Shown here one piece after another: positions 1-8,209 of a stretch of DNA of 46,809 nucleotides (position 1 is its first letter; every line of letters begins with the position of its first letter). The position numbers and the translations under genes are program-made. The stretch comes from Clostridium sp. Its GTDB lineage: Bacteria; Bacillota; Clostridia; Clostridiales; Clostridiaceae. Under the pieces are notes generated by a model, which saw nothing but the letters and a program-made list of their open reading frames with translations, was not told the DNA's origin and made no database searches. The stretch covers positions 1-46,809 of the forward strand of contig NZ_JABUTB010000014.1 in assembly GCF_021443865.1 (NCBI RefSeq), written 5' to 3'.

Positions 1-1485
1 GATGCAGAAAATGGACAAGAGGCTTTAGAACTAGCAGAAAAAATTCATCCAGACGTATTAATGACAGATATAAAAATGCCCTTTATGGATGGATTAGAGC
101 TTGGTAAAAGAGTAGTAGATATAATGCCTTCAACTAAAATCATTATTTTTTCAGGTTCAGATGATTTAGAATATGCACATCAAGCTATAAAAATAAATGT
201 AGTTGAATATGTATTAAAACCTATTAACTCTTTAGAACTTATAGATGTATTAAAGAGATTAAAAGAAAAATTAGATAAAGAATATAATGATAAGAGAAAT
301 ATGGAAGTCCTTGAAAAGCATTATTTAGAAAGTATACCAGTAATAAGAGAACAACTACTAGTAGGATCCTTAGAAGGAAGAGTTACTAAGGAGCAATGGA
401 AGGAAAATGAAAAAAAGTTAGGACTAGATTTTATAAATAATTTTTTAAGCATAGCCTTAATAAATGTTGATGATTTAAATAAGAATGAAGATAATAGGTT
501 AGCATTAATATCACTTAAAAATATAGTAGATGAAACTATGATAAATTATTGTGACTTTATAAGTTTTCCTTATTTAGATAAAATAGTTCTTTTACTAGCA
601 TTAAATGAAAAGGATAACATATTTAATATAATAAAGGGCTTAAATGAAGTATGTAAGATATTTGAATGTGTATTTGGAAAAAACATTTCTGTTGGAATAG
701 GTAGAATATATGAAGATATTAATGAGATAAGATTTTCATATAGAACAGCACAAAGTGCCTTAGCTTACAGGCCAATACTTGGAAATGGTAAGTCAATTTA
801 TATTGATGATGTTGAACCAGATAATTCTATACAGCTTCAATTTGAAGACCAAGAAGAAGTGCGATTTTTAAATTCTATTAAGCTTTCAACTTTAGAAGAA
901 ATAGGAATGGAAGTAGATAATGTATTCAAAAAAATAGAAGAGTCACCTGTAGCTTTAGATAAATATAGGATTTACTTAATGGAAGTTTTGACTTCTATGG
1001 TTAAATTAATTCAAAGCCATAATATTGAAGCTAATAAGGTCTTTGGTGATGAATTTAATTTTTATAGCTACTTAGATGAATTTAATTCTATTAAAGAAAT
1101 TAAAATATGGTTTTTAGAAAAAGCAATACTATTAAATAAAATAATTAAAAAAGAAAGAGTAAATTCTTCAAAAGTATTAGTGGAAAAAGCTAAAGAATAT
1201 GTGAAGAATAATTATAATGATGAGGAATTATCGGTAGATAAGATTTGCTTAAATTTACATGTAAGTCCTACATATTTTTCGACTATATTTAAGAAAGAAA
1301 CAGATATGAGCTTTGTAAGTTATCTTACTGATATAAGACTTGAAGAAGCTGTGAAATTATTAAATACTACAGATGATAAGACTTATATTATAGCCACAAA
1401 GGTTGGTTATCAAGAAGCAAATTACTTTAGCTACGTGTTTAAGAAAAAGTTTGGAATATCACCATCAAGGTATAGAAAGAATTGA
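1..1485 (+). CDS. Response regulator, YesN/AraC type (5' truncated)
   Basis: The frame is open from base 1, so the gene enters from outside the window; the first in-frame ATG at 61 is internal. The receiver domain is visible: the phospho-acceptor Asp lies in MTDIKMPFMDG (Asp codon 67-69), followed by the FSGSDD and VLKPI motifs (conserved Lys). A long linker of about 270 residues leads to a C-terminal AraC-type double HTH (around VSPTYFSTIFKKE and GYQEANYFSYVFKKKFGISP). This architecture is the YesN family, which pairs with YesM/LytS kinases to activate sugar-uptake genes. The kinase follows directly, 10 bases downstream, and two sugar-binding-protein genes follow that, so it probably responds to an extracellular sugar. 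Family call is firm; the inducer is inferred. Confidence 0.93.
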   Translation, partial: DAENGQEALELAEKIHPDVLMTDIKMPFMDGLELGKRVVDIMPSTKIIIFSGSDDLEYAHQAIKINVVEYVLKPINSLELIDVLKRLKEKLDKEYNDKRNMEVLEKHYLESIPVIREQLLVGSLEGRVTKEQWKENEKKLGLDFINNFLSIALINVDDLNKNEDNRLALISLKNIVDETMINYCDFISFPYLDKIVLLLALNEKDNIFNIIKGLNEVCKIFECVFGKNISVGIGRIYEDINEIRFSYRTAQSALAYRPILGNGKSIYIDDVEPDNSIQLQFEDQEEVRFLNSIKLSTLEEIGMEVDNVFKKIEESPVALDKYRIYLMEVLTSMVKLIQSHNIEANKVFGDEFNFYSYLDEFNSIKEIKIWFLEKAILLNKIIKKERVNSSKVLVEKAKEYVKNNYNDEELSVDKICLNLHVSPTYFSTIFKKETDMSFVSYLTDIRLEEAVKLLNTTDDKTYIIATKVGYQEANYFSYVFKKKFGISPSRYRKN

Positions 1486-1495
1486 GAAGAGTATT

Positions 1496-3292
1496 ATGCT
1501 TAATTTTATTAAAGATAAACTAAATGAGTATTATAGAAGAGCTAGTATTAAATATATAATTTCAATTTCCTTTACTGTGGTTGCAGTAGCTGGAATGTTA
1601 GTAGTTGGAGGGGCATTATATGTAAGATTCTCTAATTCTACTGAAGAGGTTGTTTCTAAGAATAACCAAACAATTATTGATCAAGTTAATTTGAATTTAG
1701 ATAGCTATTTAAGAAATATGATGAAAATTTCAGATACTATTTACTATAGAGCTATAAAAAAGATAGATATGTCAGTAGAAAATATAGAAAAAGAGATGGA
1801 TTTAATATATGAGGCAAATAAAGATAACTTAATAAGCATAACATTATTTTCAGAATATGGTGAAGTTATAGATTCATATCCACTTCAGCAACTTAAAAGT
1901 AATATAGAGGCAAGAAATAATGATTGGTTTCAAAATGCAAAAAATAAAAAAGAAAATTTACATTTTTCAACCCCTCATGTTCAAAATTTATTTTATGATC
2001 CTAATTATAAATATAAATGGGTAGTATCATTAAGTAGAGCTGCTGAGATAACTAATAATGGTAAAACTAGTAGTGGAGTACTTTTAGTAGATATGAATTT
2101 CAGTGGAATAGAACAAATTTGCAAAAATGTAGAGGTCAGTAAAAATGGATATGTATATCTTATAGATAGAGATGGAGAAATAATATATCATCCAAGGCAA
2201 CAATTAATTTATTCAAATTTAATAACTGAAAATAATAAAGAAGCAGCAAAATTTGAAGATGGAAATCACATAGAAAAATTTGAAGGAAGTAAAAGATTAG
2301 TTACTGTTAAAACAGTTGGATATACTGGGTGGAAATTAGTTGCTATATCCCCAATGTCTGATGTTACAGCAGGGTATTATGAGTTTAGAATCTTTGCAAT
2401 CTTTATTATGATTTTTGCAATATTTATACTAATATCAATTAATATGTTTGTTTCATCAAGGATAGCAAATCCTATAAAAGATTTAGAGACAGCTGTTAAA
2501 GAGTTTGAAAATGGAGTGGCAAACTTAAATATCACAGAAAATGGTTCTTATGAAGTTCAACATTTAGCAAAAGCCATAAAATCAATGCTTAATCAAATGA
2601 ATATACTTATGGAAAATATAATGATAGAACAAGAATCAAAAAGAAAAAGTGAATTAAATGCACTTCAAGCCCAAATAAACCCTCATTTTTTATATAACAC
2701 TTTAGATTCTATAATTTGGATGATAGAAAATGAAAAATATGATGGCTCTATAGTGATGGTTAGTGCTTTAGCTAGATTTTTTAGAATTAGTTTAAGTAAG
2801 GGTAAGAATGTAATTACAGTAAAAGATGAATTAGAACATGCTAGAAATTATTTAACTATACAAAATATAAGATACAAAAATAAATTTAGTTATAGTATTG
2901 AATCTGATGAAAATACATTAAACTTAACTAGTATTAAATTAATAGTTCAGCCACTTATAGAAAATGCCATATATCATGGAATGGAATATATGAGTGGTGA
3001 TGGTGATATATTAGTAAAATCCTATAAAAAAGAAAATGACTTGTATATAGATATTATTGATAATGGCTTAGGAATGCCTCAAGAAGTAGCGGACAAGCTG
3101 TTAATTGAAAAGGTAAATAACGGACAGAAAAAGGGATCAGGAATTGGACTTAGAAATGTACATGAAAGAATTAAGTTATACTTTGGAAATGAGTATGGAT
3201 TAGAAGTTTATAGTGAACCAGATGAAGGAACTACAATTAGAATTCACATGCCAGCTATAGAATTTAATAGCGTTAAGGAGGAAAAGAAATGA
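1496..3292 (+). CDS. Sensor histidine kinase, LytS/YesM type with Cache-like sensor
   Basis: A 598-residue membrane kinase. I chose ATG 1496, preceded by AGAAGAG; the longer reading frame back to 1403 would overlap the regulator. Order: TM1 at about residues 20-45, an extracytoplasmic Cache-like region up to about 290, TM2 (FRIFAIFIMIFAIFILIS), HAMP (RIANPIKDLETAVKEF), then a His_kinase domain with the phospho-acceptor His in QINPHFLYNTLDS. The HATPase domain has the N box (QPLIENAIYHG) and G boxes (DNGLGMP, GSGIGLRNVHERI). It should phosphorylate the upstream YesN-type regulator. Its stop overlaps the next start (ATGA), so the kinase and the anchored binding protein are translationally coupled, as expected if they form one receptor. 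Confidence 0.93.
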   Translation: MLNFIKDKLNEYYRRASIKYIISISFTVVAVAGMLVVGGALYVRFSNSTEEVVSKNNQTIIDQVNLNLDSYLRNMMKISDTIYYRAIKKIDMSVENIEKEMDLIYEANKDNLISITLFSEYGEVIDSYPLQQLKSNIEARNNDWFQNAKNKKENLHFSTPHVQNLFYDPNYKYKWVVSLSRAAEITNNGKTSSGVLLVDMNFSGIEQICKNVEVSKNGYVYLIDRDGEIIYHPRQQLIYSNLITENNKEAAKFEDGNHIEKFEGSKRLVTVKTVGYTGWKLVAISPMSDVTAGYYEFRIFAIFIMIFAIFILISINMFVSSRIANPIKDLETAVKEFENGVANLNITENGSYEVQHLAKAIKSMLNQMNILMENIMIEQESKRKSELNALQAQINPHFLYNTLDSIIWMIENEKYDGSIVMVSALARFFRISLSKGKNVITVKDELEHARNYLTIQNIRYKNKFSYSIESDENTLNLTSIKLIVQPLIENAIYHGMEYMSGDGDILVKSYKKENDLYIDIIDNGLGMPQEVADKLLIEKVNNGQKKGSGIGLRNVHERIKLYFGNEYGLEVYSEPDEGTTIRIHMPAIEFNSVKEEKK

Positions 3293-4263
3293 AAATAAAG
3301 AAAAAAATGATTGTTTTGATTTTACTCATTGCAGTCTTAGCCTCCTCATTAGTGTTACTTAAAGAAGGTGGTAAAAAGGAAAATGTAGTGTATGATATCT
3401 CTGTAATAATAAGAGGAAAAAATAATGAGGAATGGAACATTATAAAAGCAGGAATGGAGCAAGCATCTTCAGAAATGAACGTTAATTTAAGATTTATATC
3501 TTTACTTGAAGAAAATAATGTTCAAGAACAAAGAGATTATATAGAGAATGCGATAGATTCAGGAGCAGATGCCATAATTATATCTCCTTCAGATTATACA
3601 GCATTATCAGATATTATAGAAAATAGTAATAAAAAGGTACCTATAGTATTGTTTGAATCCAAAATAGATACTAAACAAAATATACCTTATATTTCTTCTG
3701 ATAATTATGAGCTAGGTAAAAAGTTAGCAGAAGAGGTAATAAGAAATGGAAATACTAGAAAAAATATTATAATTGCTAAAAGTAATTTAGAATTTAGCAG
3801 TTTAGTTGACAGGTATAATGGCTTTAAGGATGAAATTAATAAGAGTAAAAATACCTATGAAGTTATAGAGCTGCCTAAGGATGATTCAAAGTTATATAAT
3901 GAAGTTAGAAATATAATGAATGAAGATAAAGGAAGGGTGCTAGTTGCTTTTGAGGCAAGTGAATTAGAAGCTATTGGACGGGCAAAAAAGTATATTATAA
4001 ATAATACTGATGCAAAGTATGATACTGAAGTATATGGAATTGGAAGAACAAGCTTAATAATATCTTTAATAGAAGAAAAAATAATTAATTCTACTGTAAT
4101 ACAAAATGAATTTAATATTGGATATTTAAGTGTAAACACTGCTGTTAATAAGATTGAAAAGAAGAAGATAGATAATAAAATTAATATTGAGTCAACTGTG
4201 ATAAATAGTGAAAATATGTACTCTAAACAAAATGAAAAAGTCTTATTTCCAATTGTTAGATAA
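3289..4263 (+). CDS. Membrane-anchored sugar-binding-protein-like sensor subunit
   Basis: A 324-residue type-I periplasmic binding fold (Peripla_BP_4-like: YDISVIIRGKNNEEW, then SGADAIIISPSD, then PIVLFESKID and YISSDNYELGKKLA). The N-terminus MKIKKKMIVLILLIAVLASS is a hydrophobic anchor with no lipobox cysteine, unlike the neighbouring lipoprotein, so it probably stays as a transmembrane-anchored protein. It starts on the 4-base overlap ATGA with the kinase stop. In Clostridium beijerinckii the XylFII protein is an anchored binding protein that senses xylose together with a LytS/YesN pair; this gene occupies the same kind of place. A sensing rather than transport role is therefore inferred. 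The ligand is not evident. Confidence 0.75.
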   Translation: MKIKKKMIVLILLIAVLASSLVLLKEGGKKENVVYDISVIIRGKNNEEWNIIKAGMEQASSEMNVNLRFISLLEENNVQEQRDYIENAIDSGADAIIISPSDYTALSDIIENSNKKVPIVLFESKIDTKQNIPYISSDNYELGKKLAEEVIRNGNTRKNIIIAKSNLEFSSLVDRYNGFKDEINKSKNTYEVIELPKDDSKLYNEVRNIMNEDKGRVLVAFEASELEAIGRAKKYIINNTDAKYDTEVYGIGRTSLIISLIEEKIINSTVIQNEFNIGYLSVNTAVNKIEKKKIDNKINIESTVINSENMYSKQNEKVLFPIVR

Positions 4264-4350
4264 TACTTTCTTATAGCTTTAAGAAATTAGAAGTTTATTT
4301 AAAATCCATATCACAAGTTTATAATAAGTAATTATTAAGAGGAGGTTATT

Positions 4351-5391
4351 GTGATAAAAAGCAAGAAAATATTTCATATACTTAGTTTAATGCTTATTTC
4401 TACCTTAATAGTAGGATGTGGTGAAGGTGGAAAAGTTAAATCTACTGAAGAAATAAAGATTGGAGTAACAGTATATAGGCAAGATGACGTTTTTATATCT
4501 ACAATCACAAATAACTTGGAGCAAATAATTAAGGAAAATGGAAATGAATATAACGCTAAAATCCTATTTGAATTTGTAGATGCAAAGGGGAATACATTAA
4601 ACCAAGGGAATCAAGTCGATAGATTTATTAATCAAGACTATGATATAATATGTGTTAATTTAGTAGATAGAACAGCAGCAGCTACAATAATAGATAAAGC
4701 AAAGTCAGCAGATATTCCTTTGATATTCTTTAATAGAGAGCCTGTAGAAGAAGATATGGATAGGTGGAATAAAGTTTATTATGTAGGTGCACAGGCGGAA
4801 CAATCAGCAAGACTACAAGCAGATATCGTTGCAGAAGAGTGGTTTGCAAATAAAGAAATTTATGATAAAAATAAAGATGGAATAATTCAATACGTTATGC
4901 TTGAAGGAGAGCCAGGACATCAGGATTCACTTATAAGAACGGAATATTGTATTAAGGCTCTAAATGAAAAAGGAATACAATCAGAAAAGTTAGCTGATGA
5001 TAGTGCTAATTGGCAAAGTGATCAAGCAAATAGCAAAATGACTCAATGGATTAAGGAATTTGGAGATAGTATAGAAGTTATATTTAGTAATAATGATGTT
5101 ATGGCACTTGGAGCTATTCATGCCATAAATTCTAATAGCGAATTACTTAGAAAACCTATAGTAGTTGGGATAGATGGAATTAAATCAGCTATGGAATCAA
5201 TAAAAGGTGGAGATATGAGTGGTACTGTTATTAGCGATTCAATGGCACAAGCAGAAGCTATTTTAGAAATAGCAATTAATGTAGCACAAGGAAAATCCAT
5301 AGAGAATGTAAAGGATATGGAAGATGGTAAGTATAAGAAATTACCACATACTAAGGTAACAATAAATAATGTTGATGAATACTTAAAGTAA
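4351..5391 (+). CDS. mglB: Galactose/glucose-binding lipoprotein MglB
   Basis: A GTG start at 4351 follows GAGGAGG. The 346-residue product has a lipoprotein signal ending in the lipobox IVGC. It aligns by memory along its length with E. coli GGBP: YRQDDVF (sugar-contact Asp and Phe), IFFNREP (Asn), EGEPGHQDSLIRT (His, Asp, Arg), a Trp in SANWQSD, SNNDVMALGA (Asn) and VGIDG (Asp). The calcium loop DKNKDGIIQY is also present. One contact differs: the last GGBP Asn appears as Ser in TVISDSMAQ. No mglA or mglC follows, so it either works with a transporter elsewhere or feeds the sensory operon upstream. Confidence 0.9.
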   Translation: MIKSKKIFHILSLMLISTLIVGCGEGGKVKSTEEIKIGVTVYRQDDVFISTITNNLEQIIKENGNEYNAKILFEFVDAKGNTLNQGNQVDRFINQDYDIICVNLVDRTAAATIIDKAKSADIPLIFFNREPVEEDMDRWNKVYYVGAQAEQSARLQADIVAEEWFANKEIYDKNKDGIIQYVMLEGEPGHQDSLIRTEYCIKALNEKGIQSEKLADDSANWQSDQANSKMTQWIKEFGDSIEVIFSNNDVMALGAIHAINSNSELLRKPIVVGIDGIKSAMESIKGGDMSGTVISDSMAQAEAILEIAINVAQGKSIENVKDMEDGKYKKLPHTKVTINNVDEYLK

Positions 5392-5488
5392 TACTTTAAA
5401 AGTTGTTTCTATATTTAATTATATTATTAGAAGATTTTCATCTTTCAATTAATAGTAAAATATCCATATTAAATATTTCATTTATATA

Positions 5489-5516
5489 TTGACAAGAGAA
5501 AATATAATGCTATAAT
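5489..5516 (+). promoter_or_regulatory. SigA-type promoter of the T-box/tcyP unit
   Basis: A perfect -35 TTGACA (5489-5494) and perfect -10 TATAAT (5511-5516) are separated by 16 bases. The T-box leader starts just downstream. This is the clearest vegetative promoter in the window. Confidence 0.85.
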
Positions 5517-5529
5517 TAAATCATAGTAT

Positions 5530-5798
5530 TCCGATATGAATAAAGACAATGAAGAGAAGAAGTAGTTAATACTAATTATTTTAGAGAGAGCTAGGTTGGT
5601 GGAATAGCTTATAATTATATTAATGAAGTGCATCTCAGAGTTTAATCCTTGAAATTAAGTAGGGGATTATGGGTTCTCCCATTATAGAGACTAGGTATTA
5701 TATAGTACCTTAGATGAGATGGATATTTATATCTAATCAGAGTGGAACCGTGGAAGTTAGACTTCTGCCTCTGTATTACAGGGCAGGAGTTTTTTTTA
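5530..5798 (+). promoter_or_regulatory. T-box leader, probable cysteine (TGC) specifier
   Basis: The canonical T-box core AGAGTGGAACCGTGG is at 5739-5753, with the tRNA-acceptor-pairing TGGAACC at 5743-5749. Stem I features precede it: AGAGAGAGC at 5583-5591 and GGTTGGTGGAA at 5593-5603. The specifier loop appears to be GAAG-TGC-ATCTCAGAG, which puts the specifier triplet TGC (Cys) at 5629-5631. CAGAG at 5738-5742 can pair with CTCTG at 5769-5773 to form the antiterminator, excluding the terminator that follows. Uncharged tRNA-Cys would then allow readthrough into the symporter gene. The T-box class is firm. The specifier is read by analogy with known T-boxes, but it agrees with the TcyP-like gene it controls. 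Confidence 0.92.
5761..5798 (+). terminator. T-box intrinsic terminator
   Basis: ACTTCTGCCTCTGT (5761-5774) pairs with ACAGGGCAGGAGT (5778-5790), with one bulge and a G-U pair, followed by eight T. The 5' arm is shared with the antiterminator. Confidence 0.9.
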
Positions 5799-5863
5799 TT
5801 CTTTTGTGAATATTATCAATTTATATTGTAATTATAATAATCAATAAAAAATAGGAGGAAAAT

Positions 5864-7177
5864 ATGAATATAAATATTAGTTTTAATTTAATTTTAGCAG
5901 TAGTACTATCATTAGTAGCATTTTATGTTATTTATTTAGTAAAATCAAAGACTGGAAAGTTCTCTTATGCAACTTTAACAGCTTTAACAATAGGATTAAT
6001 TTTAGGAGGAATTTTTAAAGAAAATCTTTCTTACCTTGAAGTGGTGGGTAAAGGATATATAGCAATAATTAAAATGATAGTTGTACCATTAGTTATGGTA
6101 TCAATAATAACAAGTATAATTAGACTTAAAAATTTAGATACTTTAAAGTCAATAGGACTTAAGACAATAGGTATTTTATTAGGAACAACAGGAGTTGCTA
6201 CAATAATAGGTTTAATTATAGGAAAAATATTTAATTTAGGAAATGGCTTAAGCTATGTTGGAATAGAAGGATTTACTCCAAGAGAAATACCGCCTTTCTC
6301 AAAGGTTATATTAGATTTCTTACCATCTAACCCTGTAGCATCAATTGTAAATAATCAAATAATACCAATAGTTATTTTTTCATTATTTATAGCAGTAGCA
6401 TTAGTTATTGAAGATAATAAAAATCCAGAGAAAGTTAAAGCTTTTAAAGATTTTATATTATCAGCATATGAATTAGTATTAAGCATTACTAGAATAATAT
6501 TAAAGTTTATACCATATGGAGTATTTGCATTAATAGCTACAGCAGCAGCAAAAAATGGAATGGACACTATTAAATCCTTATTCTTAGTTGTGCTAGCTGT
6601 TTATATAGCATGTATATTACAAATACTATTAGTTCATACACCTTTAGTAGCCTTTGTTGCAAGAAAGAATCCACTAAAGTTCTTTAAAGATATATCAGAA
6701 GCACAAGTAGTAGCATTTACAAGTCAAAGTAGTTATGGTACATTACCAGTTACTATTAAGACATTAGTAGAAAATGCTAAGGTTTCTGGAAATGTAGCAA
6801 GCTTTGTAGCTCCACTTGGATCAACAATGGGAATGAATGCTTGTGGTGGATTATATCCAGCTATAGTAGCTGTATTTGTAGCAAATGTATTCAAAGTAGA
6901 TTTAACAATGTATCACTATATTTTAATAGTATTAACTACAATTATTTCTTCAATTGGTATAGCAGGAGTTCCAGGAGCGGCAACTATGTCAACAACTGTA
7001 GTATTATCAACTGCTGGATTACCTATAGAAGGTATGGCTATGGTAATGGCAGTAGATGCAATAATAGATATGATGAGAACATTAACTAATGTAACTGGAA
7101 CAGCAGTTACAGCAGTAGTTGTAGATGAAACAGAAAAAAGAAAAAAAGCAAAATTAGAAGCTAAAACAATAGCATAA
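5864..7177 (+). CDS. tcyP: L-cystine:cation symporter, TcyP-like (DAACS family)
   Basis: A 437-residue polytopic protein of the dicarboxylate/amino-acid:cation symporter family. Segments closely resemble Bacillus TcyP: GYIAIIKMIVVPLVMVSIIT near residues 65-85, FLPSNPVASI, FTSQSSYGTLPVTI, a Cys-Gly-Gly-Leu-Tyr-Pro segment and GVPGAATMSTTVVLSTAGLP. Its tail is short, lysine-rich and cytoplasmic. The start is ATG after AGGAGG. It lies alone behind a T-box with a probable cysteine specifier, which supports cystine or cysteine rather than glutamate or serine as substrate. It would import cystine when tRNA-Cys is undercharged. The family is certain; the substrate rests on similarity plus the T-box. 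Confidence 0.88.
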   Translation: MNINISFNLILAVVLSLVAFYVIYLVKSKTGKFSYATLTALTIGLILGGIFKENLSYLEVVGKGYIAIIKMIVVPLVMVSIITSIIRLKNLDTLKSIGLKTIGILLGTTGVATIIGLIIGKIFNLGNGLSYVGIEGFTPREIPPFSKVILDFLPSNPVASIVNNQIIPIVIFSLFIAVALVIEDNKNPEKVKAFKDFILSAYELVLSITRIILKFIPYGVFALIATAAAKNGMDTIKSLFLVVLAVYIACILQILLVHTPLVAFVARKNPLKFFKDISEAQVVAFTSQSSYGTLPVTIKTLVENAKVSGNVASFVAPLGSTMGMNACGGLYPAIVAVFVANVFKVDLTMYHYILIVLTTIISSIGIAGVPGAATMSTTVVLSTAGLPIEGMAMVMAVDAIIDMMRTLTNVTGTAVTAVVVDETEKRKKAKLEAKTIA

Positions 7178-7207
7178 TCACAAATTGAAATTTGCTTTAT
7201 ATAACTT

Positions 7208-7238
7208 ACTCCTTCCATTTATGAGAAGGAGTTTTTTT
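7208..7238 (+). terminator. Terminator of tcyP
   Basis: ACTCCTT (7208-7214) pairs with AAGGAGT (7226-7232), followed by a T run. Confidence 0.85.
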
Positions 7239-7261
7239 ATATAAGGAATTTTTATATATTC

Positions 7262-7596
7262 TAATAGTATTATTGGTGTACATCGAAATGATAATACATC
7301 TACTGTATGGATTAAAACAGAGGATTTAATTTATATTATTAAGGAATATGTGAATACAATTAGCATTATATAAAATTTATAGAAAAGAATGATAAGACTT
7401 TTACAACAAATATGATTTAATTTTAAATCTAGATAAGTTACATGAAATAAACTTAAGAAAAAGCATTTAATAGTTTATTATTTAGAATTAAAAAATAAGG
7501 AACCATATAAAAGCAAATGATGTTTTACTAAAATTAGATATTAGAAATAATAGAAGGTATATAAAGTTTCACAACAGTAAGGTTTAATACTTGTGA
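7262..7596 (+). pseudogene. Decayed coding remnant, unidentified
   Basis: No intact gene lies in the roughly 560 bases after tcyP, but coding-like fragments in two frames follow each other: IGVHRNDNTSTVWIKTEDLI (from 7272, continuing to the stop at 7371), YDLILNLDKLHEINLRKSI (from 7411) and KANDVLLKLDIRNNRRYIKF (from 7510). They are separated by stops and frame changes and look like one gene that has decayed. I do not recognise the ancestor. The alternative is chance open stretches in AT-rich DNA, so confidence is low. Confidence 0.35.
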
Positions 7597-7691
7597 TTAG
7601 CTTATATAGCTATTATTTATATACGTAGTTAATGAAATAAGATATAATTAAATAAATATTAAAGAAAATTAATTTAAAAGGAGGAAAATTT

Positions 7692-7718
7692 ATGAGAAGA
7701 GATTCAATTAATGCATAG
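7692..7718 (+). CDS. Possible 8-residue leader peptide
   Basis: A textbook AGGAGG (7679-7684) sits 7 bases before an ATG that opens a nine-codon frame, MRRDSINA then TAG. The stop overlaps the first bases of a perfect inverted repeat (7717-7763), and the CD3324-type gene follows. This is the geometry of an attenuation leader, but the peptide has no run of a single amino acid, and it could instead be the 5' stub of a lost gene. Confidence 0.35.
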   Translation: MRRDSINA

Positions 7719-7763
7719 CAAAGGCTATTGTATTAAATTTGATAAAATAGGATAGCCTTTGCT
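7717..7763 (+). repeat. Perfect 12-bp inverted repeat before CD3324-type gene
   Basis: AGCAAAGGCTAT (7717-7728) and ATAGCCTTTGCT (7752-7763) are exact complements around a 23-base loop. Only a weak TTTAAA follows, so it is a poor intrinsic terminator. It could be an attenuator, a processing site or a protein-binding palindrome. Confidence 0.6.
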
Positions 7764-7802
7764 TTAAACCTAGATTATAAATGAAAATTTAGGAGGAGCA
7801 GT

Positions 7803-8078
7803 ATGTGCTATATAAAAGCTAAAGAGATATTACCAAAGGAAATAATTGAATTAGTTCAACAGTATATTGAGGGTGAGTATATATATATACCTATTAGAGA
7901 AGGAAATAGGGCAAATTGGGGACTAAAAAATAATACAAGAAAAGAATTAGAAATACGTAATATTAGTATTTATAATGAATTTATAACTGGTATTAGTAGA
8001 AAAGTTTTAGCAGAAAGATATTTTTTATCTAAAAAGAGTATAGATAGAATAATATTAAAAGAAAAATCAAAAATATGA
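7803..8078 (+). CDS. CD3324-family small HTH protein
   Basis: A 91-residue protein starting at ATG after AGGAGG. The N-terminal half (LPKEIIELVQQYIEGEYIYI, then PIREGNRANWG) matches my memory of the clostridial CD3324 family, which resembles the Mor/C-type activators. The C-terminal third (ISRKVLAERYFLSKKSIDRI) reads as a helix-turn-helix. A DNA-binding regulator is likely, with unknown targets. It is preceded by the mini-ORF and inverted repeat and is closed off by its own terminator. Confidence 0.7.
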   Translation: MCYIKAKEILPKEIIELVQQYIEGEYIYIPIREGNRANWGLKNNTRKELEIRNISIYNEFITGISRKVLAERYFLSKKSIDRIILKEKSKI

Positions 8079-8086
8079 AATTTTAG

Positions 8087-8118
8087 TGAGTCATAAAAAG
8101 TAATTATGGCTCATTTTT
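8087..8118 (+). terminator. Terminator after CD3324-type gene
   Basis: TGAGTCATAA (8087-8096) pairs with TTATGGCTCA (8104-8113), with one G-U pair, followed by TTTTTATTT. Confidence 0.85.
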
Positions 8119-8209
8119 ATTTAGTATAAAATTTTAAGGTTCAATTTGTAGATATAAATATTATAGTATATTACTAGAAAGGTTAATATTTTATGTATAG
8201 GAGGAGTTA

